Shown: positions 41,110 to 52,793, numbered from the stretch's first letter. The stretch: 64,000 bases of DNA from Branchipolynoe longqiensis (GCA_030323885.1 CM059199.1:39068590-39132589), one strand, 5' to 3'. Translations and numbers: made by a program. The notes: generated by a model not told the origin, from the letters alone.

Positions 41110-41285
41110 GATAGCCCCTGCAGTACTTTTATCCTGATACCATACTAACCAGTCCTTATCATATCATATTAAGGCCAACCGCCAGGCTAGGTAGCGATAA
41201 GTAAAAGTCATAGGTTTATTCCGCTGGGATTCAAACTCTCGACTTTCCGCAAGAGAAACCTGCACTTTTCCGATTCGGCCACTTT
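41110..41285 (-). mobile_element. SINE-A copy, core and tail missing
   Basis: CCGCCAGGCTAGGTAGCGAT, GTCATAGGTTTATTCC and a decayed tRNA head ending CCGATTCGGCCAC. Confidence 0.7.
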
Positions 41286-42004
41286 AAAATATCCCGATAA
41301 TGATGCATTGGTGGGGGAATGCAAATGTTCTATTTATGAAAACGGTATATAGGGCCAAGTGCATAGGTGTGCTTATGTAGGTGCTCGTGGTACTTGACTC
41401 ACTGGTAAATAGACATTGTGGTGCTAGTAAGATAGTGTGTAAGGGGCACTCAGAGCTCTACCCACTACCCCCTCCCCCCTCTGCTAGACATGGATCACCA
41501 CACACTCAGCTCAGGGCAGGTGGTGACCAAGGGAGCCATGCCACTTGGTGGTGGTGGTCAGATCACTGTAACCATAGGGACTGGCAATGCTTGTTTCTCA
41601 TTGGTAGAGCTGCAGATGCTTGATTCTCATTGGGAGAATGTGGTCAGGTGATATGCCATACTGGATCCATGTACCATATACAAAATAAACCTGAGGGCTT
41701 GGCTCTCTCTCTCTTCTTTCCCTCTTTCTACTCTTCCTTTCTCTTTTTGGCTATATTGATTTCACCATAGCCTGCCTACACAACCAGTGATTCGAGCTGT
41801 TCCACACAGTCAGACTTTACACCACGTTAGACCATGTAGAACACTTCGCTGCAAATAACCGGACTGGTTTCGGCACAAATGACACATCTTAGTGACTCTT
41901 TATATGTCGCTAGGACTTTAAACAAAAATAACACACACACTACACTAACCCAATAGTTTCTGCAATGAATAAACTATATTTACATTCTGAAAAAACCGCA
42001 GGGT
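41286..42004. other. No recognisable gene
   Basis: Unique sequence with a CTCT-rich stretch (41705-41745). The 80-codon ORF at 41381 is not recognisable. Confidence 0.5.
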
Positions 42005-42345
42005 AATTTGTTTGTTTTATGTCCTAGCAACACTTATGGTCACATCAGGACGGTTAGCGACTTGTGACAGTGCACACTCATGGCACCTTTATAGTGCTGC
42101 CCCACTGGGAGACCAGGCCACCAGCACCAAGACCTGGTATCCCACTCAGTCACATTATCCTGACACTGAACCAACCAGTCCTTACCCTATCCTAATAATG
42201 CCAAGTGCATGGCTAGGAAGTGACAAGTATAAATTTGTACGTCATTGGTTTGACTCGACCAGTATACAAACCCATAAACCGATGGGTTCGGATCCCCCAA
42301 TCTCCGAAAACAGGATGCTCAATTCATTCGCCTATCCAGTCTGGT
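42005..42345 (-). mobile_element. SINE-A copy, near full length
   Basis: From TTTGTTTTATGTCCTAGCAA to the tRNA head (CATTCGCCTATCCAG), with good agreement to the reference copy at 28296-28639. Confidence 0.85.
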
Positions 42346-42884
42346 GTGGACAGGTTAGAGCATTCAGTGACAATGGACTCAAAGCATGTCAGTCAGCATG
42401 CAACCGAGGTCAAATCTCCAGAAACGCCTCAGAAACTACTGAACACTAACGGCTGAAGAGAACTATTGGCTGGGCAAATGGCGTGGGCGACTAAGTGGCA
42501 GATGTGTTGATCGGAGAGGAAGACGGAGCCAGAAGGTTGTGTTGTCTCGCCAAATAGCATGAGGGGGTGGATGGTGGAGAGCAGCTTGACACGGTTAGAC
42601 TCGCCTCCGCCATAGCCAGCCAGCCACCCCCTAACCACCACTATTGCCACAAGTATGGCTGAGTAAGCTTAATGCAGTATGTGCACTGGAAGTGGGAGGT
42701 GCTTGGTAAGTGCGAGGTGCACTGCTAATAGGTAGTTGCTGGATGAGGAGGTGAAAGGTATATGAATAGGTATCCACTCTATGAGTCGGTAGCTGCTATG
42801 GAAAGGGTACGTGGTCTCTAAGAGGGGAGGGAGATGCTCTACAACAACACAAGTTCTACTTAGAACAAGCAGCTGTTCCCCACA
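42346..42884. other. No recognisable gene
   Basis: Unique sequence; short ORFs on both strands lack domains. Confidence 0.5.
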
Positions 42885-43090
42885 CAGCACATGCTCATCC
42901 AGAAACAGCATCTGCTCAACAAAGCATCATCTGCTCAACAAAGCAGCATCAAGGCAGCAAAGACGCATCTGCCCCGCAAAGCATGATCTCTTCAACAAAG
43001 CATGATCTGCTCAACCAGCAAAATCTGCTAAACAAGAAAGAGCACGTGCTTAATAAGCACCATTTGCCTAATAAGCAGCATCTGCTTGAT
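42885..43090. repeat. Irregular GCATCTGCTCAACAAAGCA repeat
   Basis: About ten imperfect copies of a 19-22-bp unit, decaying to the right into AATAAGCAGCATCTGCTT. Confidence 0.75.
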
Positions 43091-43640
43091 ACACCTTAAG
43101 GGACAGGTGTTCATTAAAGGCAGGTGTTGAGTAGAACCAGGAGGCAGCTCTTCCTGATAGTTGAAGAGCTCATTAAGTGACACAAGTTCTGTTTCTTTGA
43201 GAATGGTGGGATGGAGTGATGGCGGGAGAGGCGGGGAGGTTATATAACTTATAGTGAATAGGGGCAGTGTATGTTTGGGTTGAACTGCGGTGGTTGAAAT
43301 ATACGTTTGGTGGTTGCGATTGTGTTGGTGGATGGGTGTTTGGCAGACACTGAAAGTAGGGTTGGGGTGTTTGGTGTGATTGGGATTGACTAGATGGTGA
43401 CGAGAGTGTCAAAAGCTCTTTTAAAACTGAGGAAGCATACAAGAACATGTGTGGTTGTCATTATTTAGTCAAAGCATGATAAAAGTAGTGTAGTGTGTAT
43501 CGTGGAGCCTGTATGATACAATGAAGAACCAAACAAATTAGGTCACGCAAACGGGAGTGAACTACTAACCTAGTTTTCAACCAATCAGCGACGAGTATTA
43601 CTCATGATGATATAAGCCGTGTCTACTCCGACCGTTGAAC
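43091..43640. other. No recognisable gene
   Basis: Unique sequence. Confidence 0.5.
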
Positions 43641-43975
43641 CAGACGGGATGGCCAAATTAGTTGAGCGTCCATCTCCCGTTTTGGTAGATTGTGGGATTC
43701 CAACCCACGGGTTCGAACCCTGGTCCAGTCAAACCAATGACTTAAAAAGTTATATTTGTTGCTTCCTAGCCAGGCCCTCTGCATTATTAGGATAGGTTGG
43801 CTCAGTGTCAGGATAATGTCACTCAGTGAGATATCAGGTCATGATGCTGGTGGCCTGGTCTCCCAATGGGGCAGCACTATGAAATCACATTTAGTGCGCT
43901 CTGTCTCAAATTGGTACCCATCCTGAGATGACAGTAAATGTTCCCAGGACATAAAACTCCAACAAGCAACCAAAC
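43641..43975 (+). mobile_element. SINE-A copy, full length, + strand
   Basis: The tRNA head begins ACGGGATGGCCAAATTAGTT, with B box GGGTTCGAACCCTGG. Core and tail follow, ending GACATAAAACTCCAACAAG. Confidence 0.85.
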
Positions 43976-44146
43976 ATTGAAAACCCGCCTGGTGAGTAAA
44001 TATAGAAGCAACACCACTATGCATATGCCAAACATACACGAGCCGGCTACCTAGTCTCCACAGACATAAAGCATGCTTCAGTAACTCACAGGATTATGGT
44101 CAGTGGTTAGGTCTATCTAGTTGGACTAGCAGCAATAGGTTGTGTA

Positions 44147-44352
44147 TTGGGGTTTTACACCCTAGCAACATATCTAATAATATCCGGACGGGCACGGACT
44201 CGTGGCAGTGTGCACTCATGCTGCCACAGTGGGAGATCAGGGCGCCGACACCATGGCCCAAAATCCCACTAAGCTGCATTATCCTTGATGCTGAGCTACC
44301 CGGCCCTTGTGCTATCCTAGTAATGCCGATCACCTGGTTAGGCGTCCGTCCG
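44147..44352 (-). mobile_element. SINE-A copy, head missing
   Basis: TTTTACACCCTAGCAACATA to CACCTGGTTAGGCGTCCGTC; diverged. Confidence 0.7.
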
Positions 44353-44674
44353 TGAATACCCCTGGTATTATCAGGTGCGTAAACATCCTCATGCAAAGTG
44401 AGATCCTAGTGAATATTTACAAGGAAATGACTAGTAGTAGATATGTGAGAAATGATGGTTGGATTAACAATCATTATAGCACAATACCGGCGCATTTCTT
44501 TGAAATTAGGGCAGGATATAACTGCCGGAACCGGAAATGAACGAGACAAGTCTCCTGATTAGCGATAAGGAGAACCGGAAACTGGTACCAGACACGACAT
44601 GCAGTTTAGAGAGACAACAGTTGAATGGTACTTTAAAACATGAAATGTGTAGGCGGCTTCCTTTCACAATATAC
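44353..44674. other. No recognisable gene
   Basis: Unique sequence before TRIM-B copy 3. Confidence 0.5.
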
Positions 44675-45178
44675 TGTCATGGGGGGTGATGCAAATGGGA
44701 AATATTGCCCCTAGAGTGGGACTCGGACCCACATCTCTTTACATTCCGGGCCAGTGTGCTAACCATTACACCACCTAGGCTCCATGATATCACCACACTA
44801 CCCACGCCTACCTGTCTATGTGGTTACTTGCCTGAAAGGTCAGTGCAGACCACTACACTCGTCCCCCTGGAATTGTAAGTCTTTTAATGCTTACAAGTAC
44901 ACACCTACAGGCAATGCACTTAAACATGCATACACAGGGTAGGTTCAACAACCATACAGCGCATAGCTTGTACAGGATCCTACTCACAGCACCAGTGCCA
45001 TGCGGGGTGATGAAAATGGGAAATATTGCACCTAGAGCGGGACTCAAACCCACTTCTCTTTGCATTCCAGGCCAGTGTGCTAGCCATTACACCAACTAGG
45101 CTCCCTAATATCACCACACTAGCCACGCCTACCTGTCTATGTGGTTACTTGCCTGAAAGGTCAGTGCAGACCACTACA
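44675..45178 (-). mobile_element. TRIM-B copy 3 (504 bp), older
   Basis: Terminal repeats 44675-44857 and 44996-45178 (183 bp each, roughly 15 differences) flank a 138-bp interior with the same purine tract before one repeat and TGG after the other. Flanks are ATAC (44671-44674) and CTAC (45179-45182), a 4-bp duplication with one change. The tRNA-like block is at 44709-44780 and about 321 bp further on; its B box is partly decayed. Confidence 0.82.
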
Positions 45179-45317
45179 CTACCATAATAATCGTAAAGCT
45201 ACATTGTCTAATTGATTCTCTGGCAATGGATGTCACAATTGTTTATTCAAGCTCAAATTGTCCATGATGTTCGCAACATGGGTAATTGAATGAACGAGAC
45301 TGTGACTCTCAGTAGAT

Positions 45318-45655
45318 TAGGCACTGTGGCGCCGACTATATTCTATTCTTCGAACTAATAACTTTGGCCGCTGATCGACGCGCCATCTACATGATACTTC
45401 TTGAACTCCTTATTGCGCAGTTAACTTAATTACGCAGTTAGTTTTAATATCAGATTGTGGCGACACCTATATTCGAGTTTAGAACTAGAAATGGTCGCCG
45501 ATTGACCCGCCACCTGTAGGGATTTCCAGTCAAAGCCGATGACGTGGCACTGGATATCTTCACTTCGACCAGACTTTTCAAACCGAGAGGACGTACTTCT
45601 TCCGACAAGATTTGCCTCCCACCCACCCAACTAGTATGATGTACCGATAGGGTTA
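45318..45655. repeat. Family H repeat, copy 1 (possibly LTR-like)
   Basis: Shares with 46236-46516 a set of blocks in order: GTSGCCGACTA, GGTCGCCGAT, GATGACGT and CCTCCCACCCACCC. Overall identity is low by eye. Class unknown. Confidence 0.4.
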
Positions 45656-46024
45656 AGTGCCTGTAATCCTTGAAATATCTAAGGTCATTGTCATCATCAA
45701 GAGTAATGTAACAAGCTAATTAGAAAGAATTAAATTGCCACTTTATACTACTGTCTCGTTCTGTTTTCAATTATACGGTAACACCAGTGGCCAGGCGGCG
45801 AAGATATTCAGTGACACACCCAGACTTCAGGTCAGGAAACAAAATGTTCTTCCAAGTGACATATTGATGGAATAGTTTTCCAGAACAAGTGGTTGAAGCA
45901 GTGAAGCATTGGAGAGAAGGTGGGTAGACATTGGAGAGGACACATACAGATCTATGACTCTAGTGGTACATCCGCCCGATGCATTTGCAAAAATATACTG
46001 TTTTGCCACTTGAATCCCAAATAG

Positions 46025-46200
46025 GGCCTAGATCAAGCAGAAGAGGATATCTAAGTTAACCAAAACATTTAGCTCAATTTGATGGTACATCTGCAACTTG
46101 GATTCGGTTGCATTTAGTAACCATATGTTGATGGATAGAAGGGAATGCCAAGTCAGTTTAATATAAATTGTGCATAATGCTTTGGCATTGCGGGTAATCA
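46025..46200 (-). mobile_element. Possible diverged MITE-E piece
   Basis: Weak match to the MITE-E left half on the minus strand (AGAAGGGAATGCCAAGTCAG..TTAATATAA). It may be split from 46715-46848 by the intervening family H copy. Confidence 0.35.
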
Positions 46201-46235
46201 GGATCGCGAATACAGACCAAGGCGTGCCAGTACTA

Positions 46236-46516
46236 AGGACGTCTATTGTGTCGCCGACTAGCGGAATTCTTTAGAACTATGTAACAAACTCAAACGCCGA
46301 CTAGCGGGTCTTTTCTGAACCTGGTCGCCGATCAGGTAAACAGGACTTGATGACGTATTACGCAGTACACTCGTACTGCCGATGCGCCCCTTTTCGGGTA
46401 GACTTTTGCTATATAAGGCGGCGCAGCGACGGGGTTTGGTCATTACAACCGGAGGAGCCAGGACACAATAACCAGCCTTAAATTGGCCTCCCACCCACCC
46501 TACATGTGAAAGTGGA
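46236..46516. repeat. Family H repeat, copy 2, with TATA-like motif
   Basis: Same block order as copy 1; contains TATATAAGGCGGCGCAGC at about 46411, which could be an LTR promoter. Confidence 0.4.
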
Positions 46517-46714
46517 AAGTAGGGCCATAACATCTCTAGCCTCGTTTCTTAAGCATTTGTGAGCTGACATTTGTATAACCTGATATTTAACTTTCCTTAA
46601 TTAAAAATGCCATAACTATATTTGCTGTGTTCGCATTTTTCCTGATTATCACTGGGGTCCATTATTATTATTATGTGGAGATAGAAAATAATTGTGCGTT
46701 TCATTTTACTCCAG

Positions 46715-46848
46715 AAATCTACATTTAGAATATATTCATTTAAAATAAAAGTTACCTAAATGACAGTGAAATAGAACACAATGATCAACTTATGATAAGT
46801 ATCTAACAAATATACATAATCTCAAAACTATCGGATTCGGAACTTTAG
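46715..46848 (-). mobile_element. MITE-E fragment
   Basis: TCATTTAAAATAAAAGTTAC to ATCGGATTCGGAACT, the terminal third of the element. Confidence 0.65.
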
Positions 46849-47987
46849 TATTTATCTTTGACACACTCGCAGTCACATAGTCGATCTGTTCGAAACCAAA
46901 CTGCCCCAATAGAAGTTAGAAATGCAAATGGAACGTGAGACGTAACTAGTTTGTTTGACATTATCCACTCATATGCCTTTAGTCATGGTTGAAATCATTG
47001 TTCCAAAATGAGGCTGGCACCGGCGGCAAGTGGTTGTAGCACTAGTTCGAGTGGGATTAATTTTTTTTAAGCGAGTGATACAGACAAGAGGCTGAGTGGT
47101 GAGAGCAGAATAGGCCAGGTGGCAGCACCAGGCAAGGCAGAGAGCCTGTCCATTCGCCTGAGTTGTTAAGTGTCAGTAGTTGTGAGTGTCCAGATATGGT
47201 GGAACCAGAGGCACCAATAGAGGATAATCAGTTTACATATACTTATACTTGTATAATGCTTATATAACACATGTGTACATACATACATATATACATACAT
47301 ATAATTATATATATATATATGTATATATATAAATATATAAACAGTTTTCCCCATTAAACAAAAACAACAATCCTGATGTGGTTGAGAAAGATGGATTATA
47401 GGAGGTCAAAGCCCCTGACAGGTGACAGGTGGCACCGCAAAGCCAAACCTGGAACTAAGCGATGTCATACACTAGCTGTGGTTCGCAATTAATAATACAA
47501 ATATAACTGAAGATGGTAGTGTCCTTCTTTATATTCCCATAATATATTATAGATCACATAACTTCAGTTTTCTAAAAGAGCTACTTTGAAATGCCCGCCC
47601 CCCGAAAAGAAAGAAGTTACATATATATAACATAACTTAACTTTTGTAAAAGCAAATATATATATTTATATATATCAATTAACAATACATCCAAAATGGA
47701 GGCTAATACTTATTAGAATAGAAGGATATACATCGAGACGCATTATACATACATTATACTCAGTCTAAGATGGCATACTAAAACAGTGGTATTAATAAAA
47801 TAGCACTATAAGGTGTAGCTGTCCAGATTACTATGACTATCACAGCTTCATGGTGAAATCTAGGCAAGCTGATACATGGCAGCTGATACATGTCAAACAC
47901 CACATCATCAACACTGAGCTTGGTTGCGACGCCAGCCTAGTTCCCATATCAATATTAACAATCATGAATCCCTAAAGGACCAATTCC
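46849..47987. other. No recognisable gene; TA runs
   Basis: TA/CATA runs at 47265-47345 and 47640-47675; otherwise unique. Confidence 0.5.
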
Positions 47988-47997
47988 AACAAACATG

Positions 47998-48328
47998 GTT
48001 CGTTGGTTGTTGGAGTTTTATGTCCTGGTACCATCTAAGGTCATATCAGGATGGGCACCGCCTTGTGACAGTGTGCACTTGTGGGTACTTTATAGTGCTG
48101 CCAAAATGGGAAATCACGCTGCCGGCACCATGATCCAATATCCCACTCAGTCACATTATCCTGACCTGAGGTAACCAGTTCTTGCCCTATCCTAGTAATG
48201 GAGAGTGCCAGCCTAGGAAGGTAGAAGTATCAATTTGATAAGTCATTAGTTTGACTGGACCGGGAACCAAAGTCCCGACCTTCCGCACGCGAGGCCTGCG
48301 CTCTACAGATTTGGCCACCGCGCCCGGT
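47998..48328 (-). mobile_element. SINE-A copy with 10-bp target duplication
   Basis: Flanked by AACAAACATG (47988-47997 and 48329-48338). The tRNA head is well preserved (minus A-box side GGTGGCCAAATCTGTAGAGC). Confidence 0.87.
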
Positions 48329-48387
48329 AACAAACATGCTCAATCAGCCGGGACTCTTAACCAGCAAAACTGTCCCTTGAAAGAACT

Positions 48388-48447
48388 GTAGTGGTCTGCA
48401 CTGACCTATGAAGCAAGGAACCATATATACAGGTGGCCGTGAATAGT
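48388..48447 (+). mobile_element. TRIM-B terminal-repeat start, broken copy
   Basis: TGTAGTGGTCTGCACTGACC and the next 40 bp of a TRIM-B terminal repeat, then a SINE-A insertion. Confidence 0.75.
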
Positions 48448-48807
48448 GTTTTGTTTGTTTGTTGTTGTTTACCGTCCTAGCAACATCTAAGGTCATATCA
48501 GGATGGGTACTGACTTGTGACAGTGGGCACTCATGACAACTTTATAGTGCTGCCCCACTGGGAGACCAGGCCTCCGGCACCATGATCTGGTATCCCACTC
48601 AGTTATATTATCCTGACACTGATTCAGCCAGTCCTTGCCCGATCCTAACAAAACCGAACGCCTTGCTAGGAAGTGGGAAGTATACATTTGTCAGTCATTG
48701 GTTTGACTCGACCAGGGTTCAAACCCAAAAACCCATGGGTTGGGATCCTCCGATCTCTCAATGCAGGATATGGACGCTCAACTAATTCAGCCATCATGTC
48801 TGGTCCA
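48448..48807 (-). mobile_element. SINE-A copy nested in TRIM-B
   Basis: Flanked by TGAATAGT (48440-48447) and TGAATACT (48808-48815), an 8-bp duplication with one change. Near full length. Confidence 0.83.
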
Positions 48808-48815
48808 TGAATACT

Positions 48816-48960
48816 ATTATTCCTGTATGTATGTATGTAAGTGTGAGCATTATTCAACTTATGGACATAATCCATTTAAAAGACTTATAATTGCAGGGGG
48901 ATGAGTGTAGTTGTTTGCAAGGAGCCACATAGACAGCTGGACGTGGATATGCTGATGATG
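48816..48960 (+). mobile_element. TRIM-B interior end and start of second terminal repeat
   Basis: CTGTATGTATGTATGTAAGT, GACTTATAATTGCAGGGGGA then TGAG and TGTAGTTG, matching the interior-repeat junction of the reference copy. The element was internally deleted before SINE insertion. Confidence 0.7.
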
Positions 48961-48978
48961 GTTAGTTTGGTGTTGTTT

Positions 48979-49806
48979 AAAGTCCTGGTGGCATGAACGT
49001 CAACAATCTTAGATATGCCGATGACAGTGTAATACTAGCAGACAGTGAGAAAAACGTACAAGATATAGTGAATAGAATCAATAAAGCTAGAATACTATTC
49101 AACATGAAGATGAATGCCAGGAAGACCAACACAATGGTTATAAGTAAAAAGACAGATACACCAAATATCAATATAACCATAGATGGCACAAACATAGAAC
49201 AAGTATCTGAATTCATATATCTCGGACAAAAGATTACAAATGATGGGAGATATGAGGAAGAAATTAAAAGAAGGATAACAATAGCCCAAACAACATTCTC
49301 CAAAATGTATAGAGTGTTACCATCAAGTAAGATATTAATACAAACAAGGAAGCGTATTCTTCAGTGTTATGTGTGGTCTACTCTAATGTATGGGGCTGAG
49401 ACATGGACAATCTCTAAGAAAATGTACAAACGTTTAGCAGCATTTGAGATGTGGACTTATCGAAGGATGATGAAAATATCATGGACAAAGAAGATCACCA
49501 ACAAAGAAGTTCTCAGAAAAATTTAAAATAAGAAAAGCTTCTTTGCCACTATACAGACAAAGAAACTTATTTATTTTGGCCACATCATTTGTCAGAGTTC
49601 AATATACCGTACATTGTTGGAAGGGAAGGTGAATGGCAGCAGAGGGAGAGGGAGACCAAGAACATCATGGTTTACAAATATTTCACAGTGGACAGGTTTG
49701 AATTATTCACAGTCTATCAGAACAGCACACCATCGGGACAAGTGGAGAACCATTGCATCCAACCCTCGACTAGAGGACGGAACTATTGATTGATTGAAAG
49801 TCCTGG
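48979..49806 (+). pseudogene. 5'-truncated LINE reverse-transcriptase fragment
   Basis: Translating + from 48993 gives NNLRYADDSVILAD (palm motif C, YADD), FIYLGQKITNDG, LMYGAETWTISKK and FEMWTYRRMMKISW. An in-frame TAA follows at 49524-49526, then KKLIYFGHI, GSRGRGRPRTSW, and a TGA at 49791. This order is the C-terminal part of a non-LTR retrotransposon ORF2 of the L1/RTE-like superfamilies. The fragment starts abruptly at motif C and is flanked by AAAGTCCTGG (48979-48988 and 49797-49806), a 10-bp target duplication inside a SINE-A tail. TTGATTGATTGA forms its 3' end. It is dead because of the stop and the missing 5' part. Confidence 0.88.
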
Positions 49807-49835
49807 CAACATTTAAAGTCATATCAGGACGGGAT
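49807..49835 (-). mobile_element. SINE-A tail piece, continuation beyond the LINE insertion
   Basis: CAACATTTAAAGTCATATCA continues the tail broken at 48988. Confidence 0.65.
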
Positions 49836-49960
49836 AGGGTTATGAGATCAGGGATCCTAGGTGTTATAATGGTTATTACACAAGCCTGTAGCGGAAGAGA
49901 CATATGTTCGATTCCTGCTCATGGGGCAATATTTCCCACATTTCCATCACCATCATGACA
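49836..49960 (+). mobile_element. TRIM-B solo terminal repeat, 5'-truncated
   Basis: GGGATCCTAGGTGTTATAAT, a decayed tRNA-like block with GTTCGATTCC, and the ATTTCCCACA...CATGACA end. Confidence 0.7.
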
Positions 49961-50511
49961 GAACTGCATCTCCGATAACTTGCAGAGTAGCTACACATAG
50001 GAAACAGGTCAATTGAATTCCCTGGTCTGCTGTGTTGGTAAGCTGATGTCATATTTATTTGCTTTTTCTTCTTCTTGTGGTTTCCTTTTTTCCGCAGTGG
50101 CAATCTACCCTGTGCAGTCACTCTATATTGGACCGTTCTGGCCTCTCTTGGGAGGGGCTTCAGTCAGTATTTATGAACAGTTGGCTCCCTATTCACTCCG
50201 AGCTAATTTCGCTGAGTAATTCATTACGTGTCTCCATGGCCCAACGTTACAACCAATTGCTTCTAGTTAACCTATATTCATTTAAATATAGCCTGTTTAC
50301 AACAGTGTCTCCGTGCATACATAGTTCAGGTAATATTTAACATTCTGGCTCAACTTGCAACATTTCCTCTGCAAACCCATTCTATCACGTAATTATGATG
50401 TCCTTTGAGATTGCTCAGAGCTGGGCTTGTTCCACCGATTGCTATGGTAACAAAGAAAGCAGGGATAGGTTTCTTGTCAGGAGCCTGCGCACAATATGCA
50501 CTTATTATGCA

Positions 50512-50555
<44 letters not shown>

Positions 50556-50642
50556 AGCTTTAACTCATGTTGTGCATGGGTTAAAGATAGGTTCCACATT
50601 AATGCCTGTGCCAATATTGTGTTGAGCTGTCAATATGCATAT
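49961..50642. other. No recognisable gene; TA run
   Basis: Unique sequence with a (TA)n at about 50517-50552. Confidence 0.5.
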
Positions 50643-50867
50643 AAAGAGTTCAGGTGCAAAACCAATTTAAACGCAAAATCCAAAAATGGAGATAAACATT
50701 GGAATCAAACCTACAAAAGTATTTTGTGTTATTCCTACTTTTTTGTTCATTACTCCATAACCATATAAGTGGAATTAGCGAGAATTAACATTATTTTCAG
50801 GTAAAAATCTATTACTTAAACTACATTTTTGGATTGGCGTTTACATGGTTTTGTGCCTGAACTCTTC
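50643..50867. mobile_element. MITE-D copy 3 (225 bp)
   Basis: TIRs AAAGAGTTCAGGTGCAAAAC and (right, inverted) GAAGAGTTCAGGCACAAAAC. A TA-rich sequence abuts the right end and a (TA)n lies about 90 bp to the left. Confidence 0.83.
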
Positions 50868-51217
50868 ATATATATTCACGGTCTCTGACTATGCTCAGAG
50901 ACTGTGTAAATATGTACGTTCTCTGCTATATTTGGGACTGGTGCACTATCCCAATTCAATGTAGTGCCACCATCTGGTGGAATTTATCTGTACCATTATG
51001 TGTTAAATCATATGGATGGCTCCATCTAATGGTGGGATTAACAAAACTCATGGTTACATGATTCAAAATGGATGCCAGTCTGGTCAAAGTGACCAAAGTT
51101 AGTAAAAACCACCAACATTTATATGAAATGTGTGTGGTAGGCACAAACAAGCTCGCTATTAACAACCCGTACATTTCAAAGCATTGGTGGAGTATGTTGA
51201 TGTGTGTTGGCAGTGCC
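50868..51217. other. No recognisable gene
   Basis: Unique sequence. Confidence 0.5.
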
Positions 51218-51225
51218 GATTAACA

Positions 51226-51567
51226 TGATGTTTGTTTGTTTTTTATTGTTTTATGTCGTAGCAACATTTAAGGTCATATCAGGACGACTACCAAATTGTG
51301 ACACTGCACACTCATGGTGACTTTATAGTGGTGACCCACTGGGAATCCAACCACATCACCTGATATCCCACTCAGTCAAATTATCCTGACACTGAGCTAA
51401 TCAGTTCTTGTGCTATCCTAATAATGCTGAGCACCAGGCTAGGAAGCGACACCTATCAATTTTTAAGTCATTGGATTGACTCACCCAGGATTCGAAGCCA
51501 CACACCTCATGCGTTCGGATCTCCCGATCTCCCAAAACAGGAGACGGACGCTCAACTAATTTAACAA
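51226..51567 (-). mobile_element. SINE-A copy with 8-bp target duplication
   Basis: Flanked by GATTAACA (51218-51225 and 51568-51575). Full length, tail TGTTTGTTTGTTTTTTATTG, tRNA head decayed. Confidence 0.82.
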
Positions 51568-51651
51568 GATTAACAAGAGGAGTAGTGATCAGAACATACT
51601 GAACATTGACCACCATTTGGTATTATATATATTATTCATATGGATTGAGCA

Positions 51652-51823
51652 TGTCTAGGGCAGTGATGACACTGGGTAATATTGCGCCACCAGAGCAGGA
51701 ATCGAACCCATATCTCTTGCATTCTGCGCTAACATCCTAACAATTTTGTTGACACCACTTAGGCTCCCTAATGTGACCATCCTATCCATGCCCACCTGTC
51801 TATGTGCCTGCTTGCCTGACAAC
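51652..51823 (-). mobile_element. TRIM-B solo terminal repeat, diverged
   Basis: GGAATCGAACCCATATCTCT, CACTTAGGCTCCCTAATGTG and CCCACCTGTCTATGTG match the TRIM-B terminal repeat; its start is cut off by MITE-D copy 4. Confidence 0.7.
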
Positions 51824-51829
51824 ATATAT

Positions 51830-52067
51830 GCAGAGTTCAGGCGCAAAACCCTGTAAAACCCATCTAAAAAAATTGAGATAAACATTGGAATCACATCTTC
51901 AAAGAAGTCGTTTTTGTATATTCCTAATTTGTTGTTCCTTGCTCCATAACAAGTTCTTCACAGCCAATGTGGAATTAGAGGGAATTAAACTTACTTTCAG
52001 GTAGATTAAAACAGATTTAAGTCAATTTTTGAATTGGTGTTTACTGGGGTTTGCACCTGAACTCTTC
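51830..52067. mobile_element. MITE-D copy 4 (238 bp)
   Basis: TIRs GCAGAGTTCAGGCGCAAAAC and (right, inverted) GAAGAGTTCAGGTGCAAACC; ATATAT on both sides. Confidence 0.83.
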
Positions 52068-52129
52068 ATATATATATGTTTAACTATATGCATATACCAT
52101 AACTATGTCGAAGGGGTGTTGCAAACAAA

Positions 52130-52190
52130 GATTGCTTGCTTGATGGAGTTTTACATCCGGGGAAGAACATCTAAGGTCATGTCAGGACAT
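52130..52190 (-). mobile_element. SINE-A tail fragment
   Basis: GGAGTTTTACATCCGGGGAA and ATCTAAGGTCATGTCAGGAC. Confidence 0.6.
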
Positions 52191-52639
52191 CATCATCATG
52201 CTGTTGGTCGCGATGCGACAAAGACTGCTTTCATTACTTGACTGCACACATTTCATGAAAGCTGCCTGCAAAAGTGTTGAAGTGCTGCTGGCTTTTGAAA
52301 GTTACGAGCGGCATTCCCTTGGGGAGCAAATAGAGGAAGAACATGTCCAGGAAGAACATGTCCAGACAGGCGCAAAACTATTTGTCCCTGCAGTGGCTGG
52401 TCGGGAGATGTTGGGAGTTCCATACATCAACCGCCCTTAATGCTGCCACATTGACATGGTTTTCTGTTTAGGGTTTGCTCCCTTAGCCTTCAGTTCTGTC
52501 AATAACCTGTACCACAAGGCAGTGGTTTACAGCTCTGCAAGGCATGGGTGTCAAACTCCCTGAGGTACTGCTATACCTGCAATACCTGCAATACCTGCAT
52601 ACCACTGAGACAGTCAGGACAGGAGCAAACAAAAGGAAC
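52191..52639. other. No recognisable gene
   Basis: 80-codon + ORF (52198-52440) ends in its own stop but has no recognisable domain. Confidence 0.45.
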
Positions 52640-52793
52640 ATTGCACCTAGAATGGGGCGTCAACCCCAGACTCCTTACCATTATGGAATTGGTGTCCTAC
52701 CCGTTAGGCTATCAGGGTTCCTTGATGCGATCACCCTATATATGCCTACCTGTCCATGTGGTTCCTTGCATTGAGAGGCAGTGGAGTACTATC
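52640..52793 (-). mobile_element. TRIM-B solo terminal repeat, diverged
   Basis: GCACCTAGAATGGGGCGTC, TCAGGGTTCCTTGATGCGAT and CCTACCTGTCCATGTGGTTC in TRIM-B order. The tRNA-like block is decayed. Confidence 0.65.

Noticed and set aside
42012..42449. 145-codon + ORF
   Set aside because: Lies almost entirely within a minus-strand SINE-A copy.
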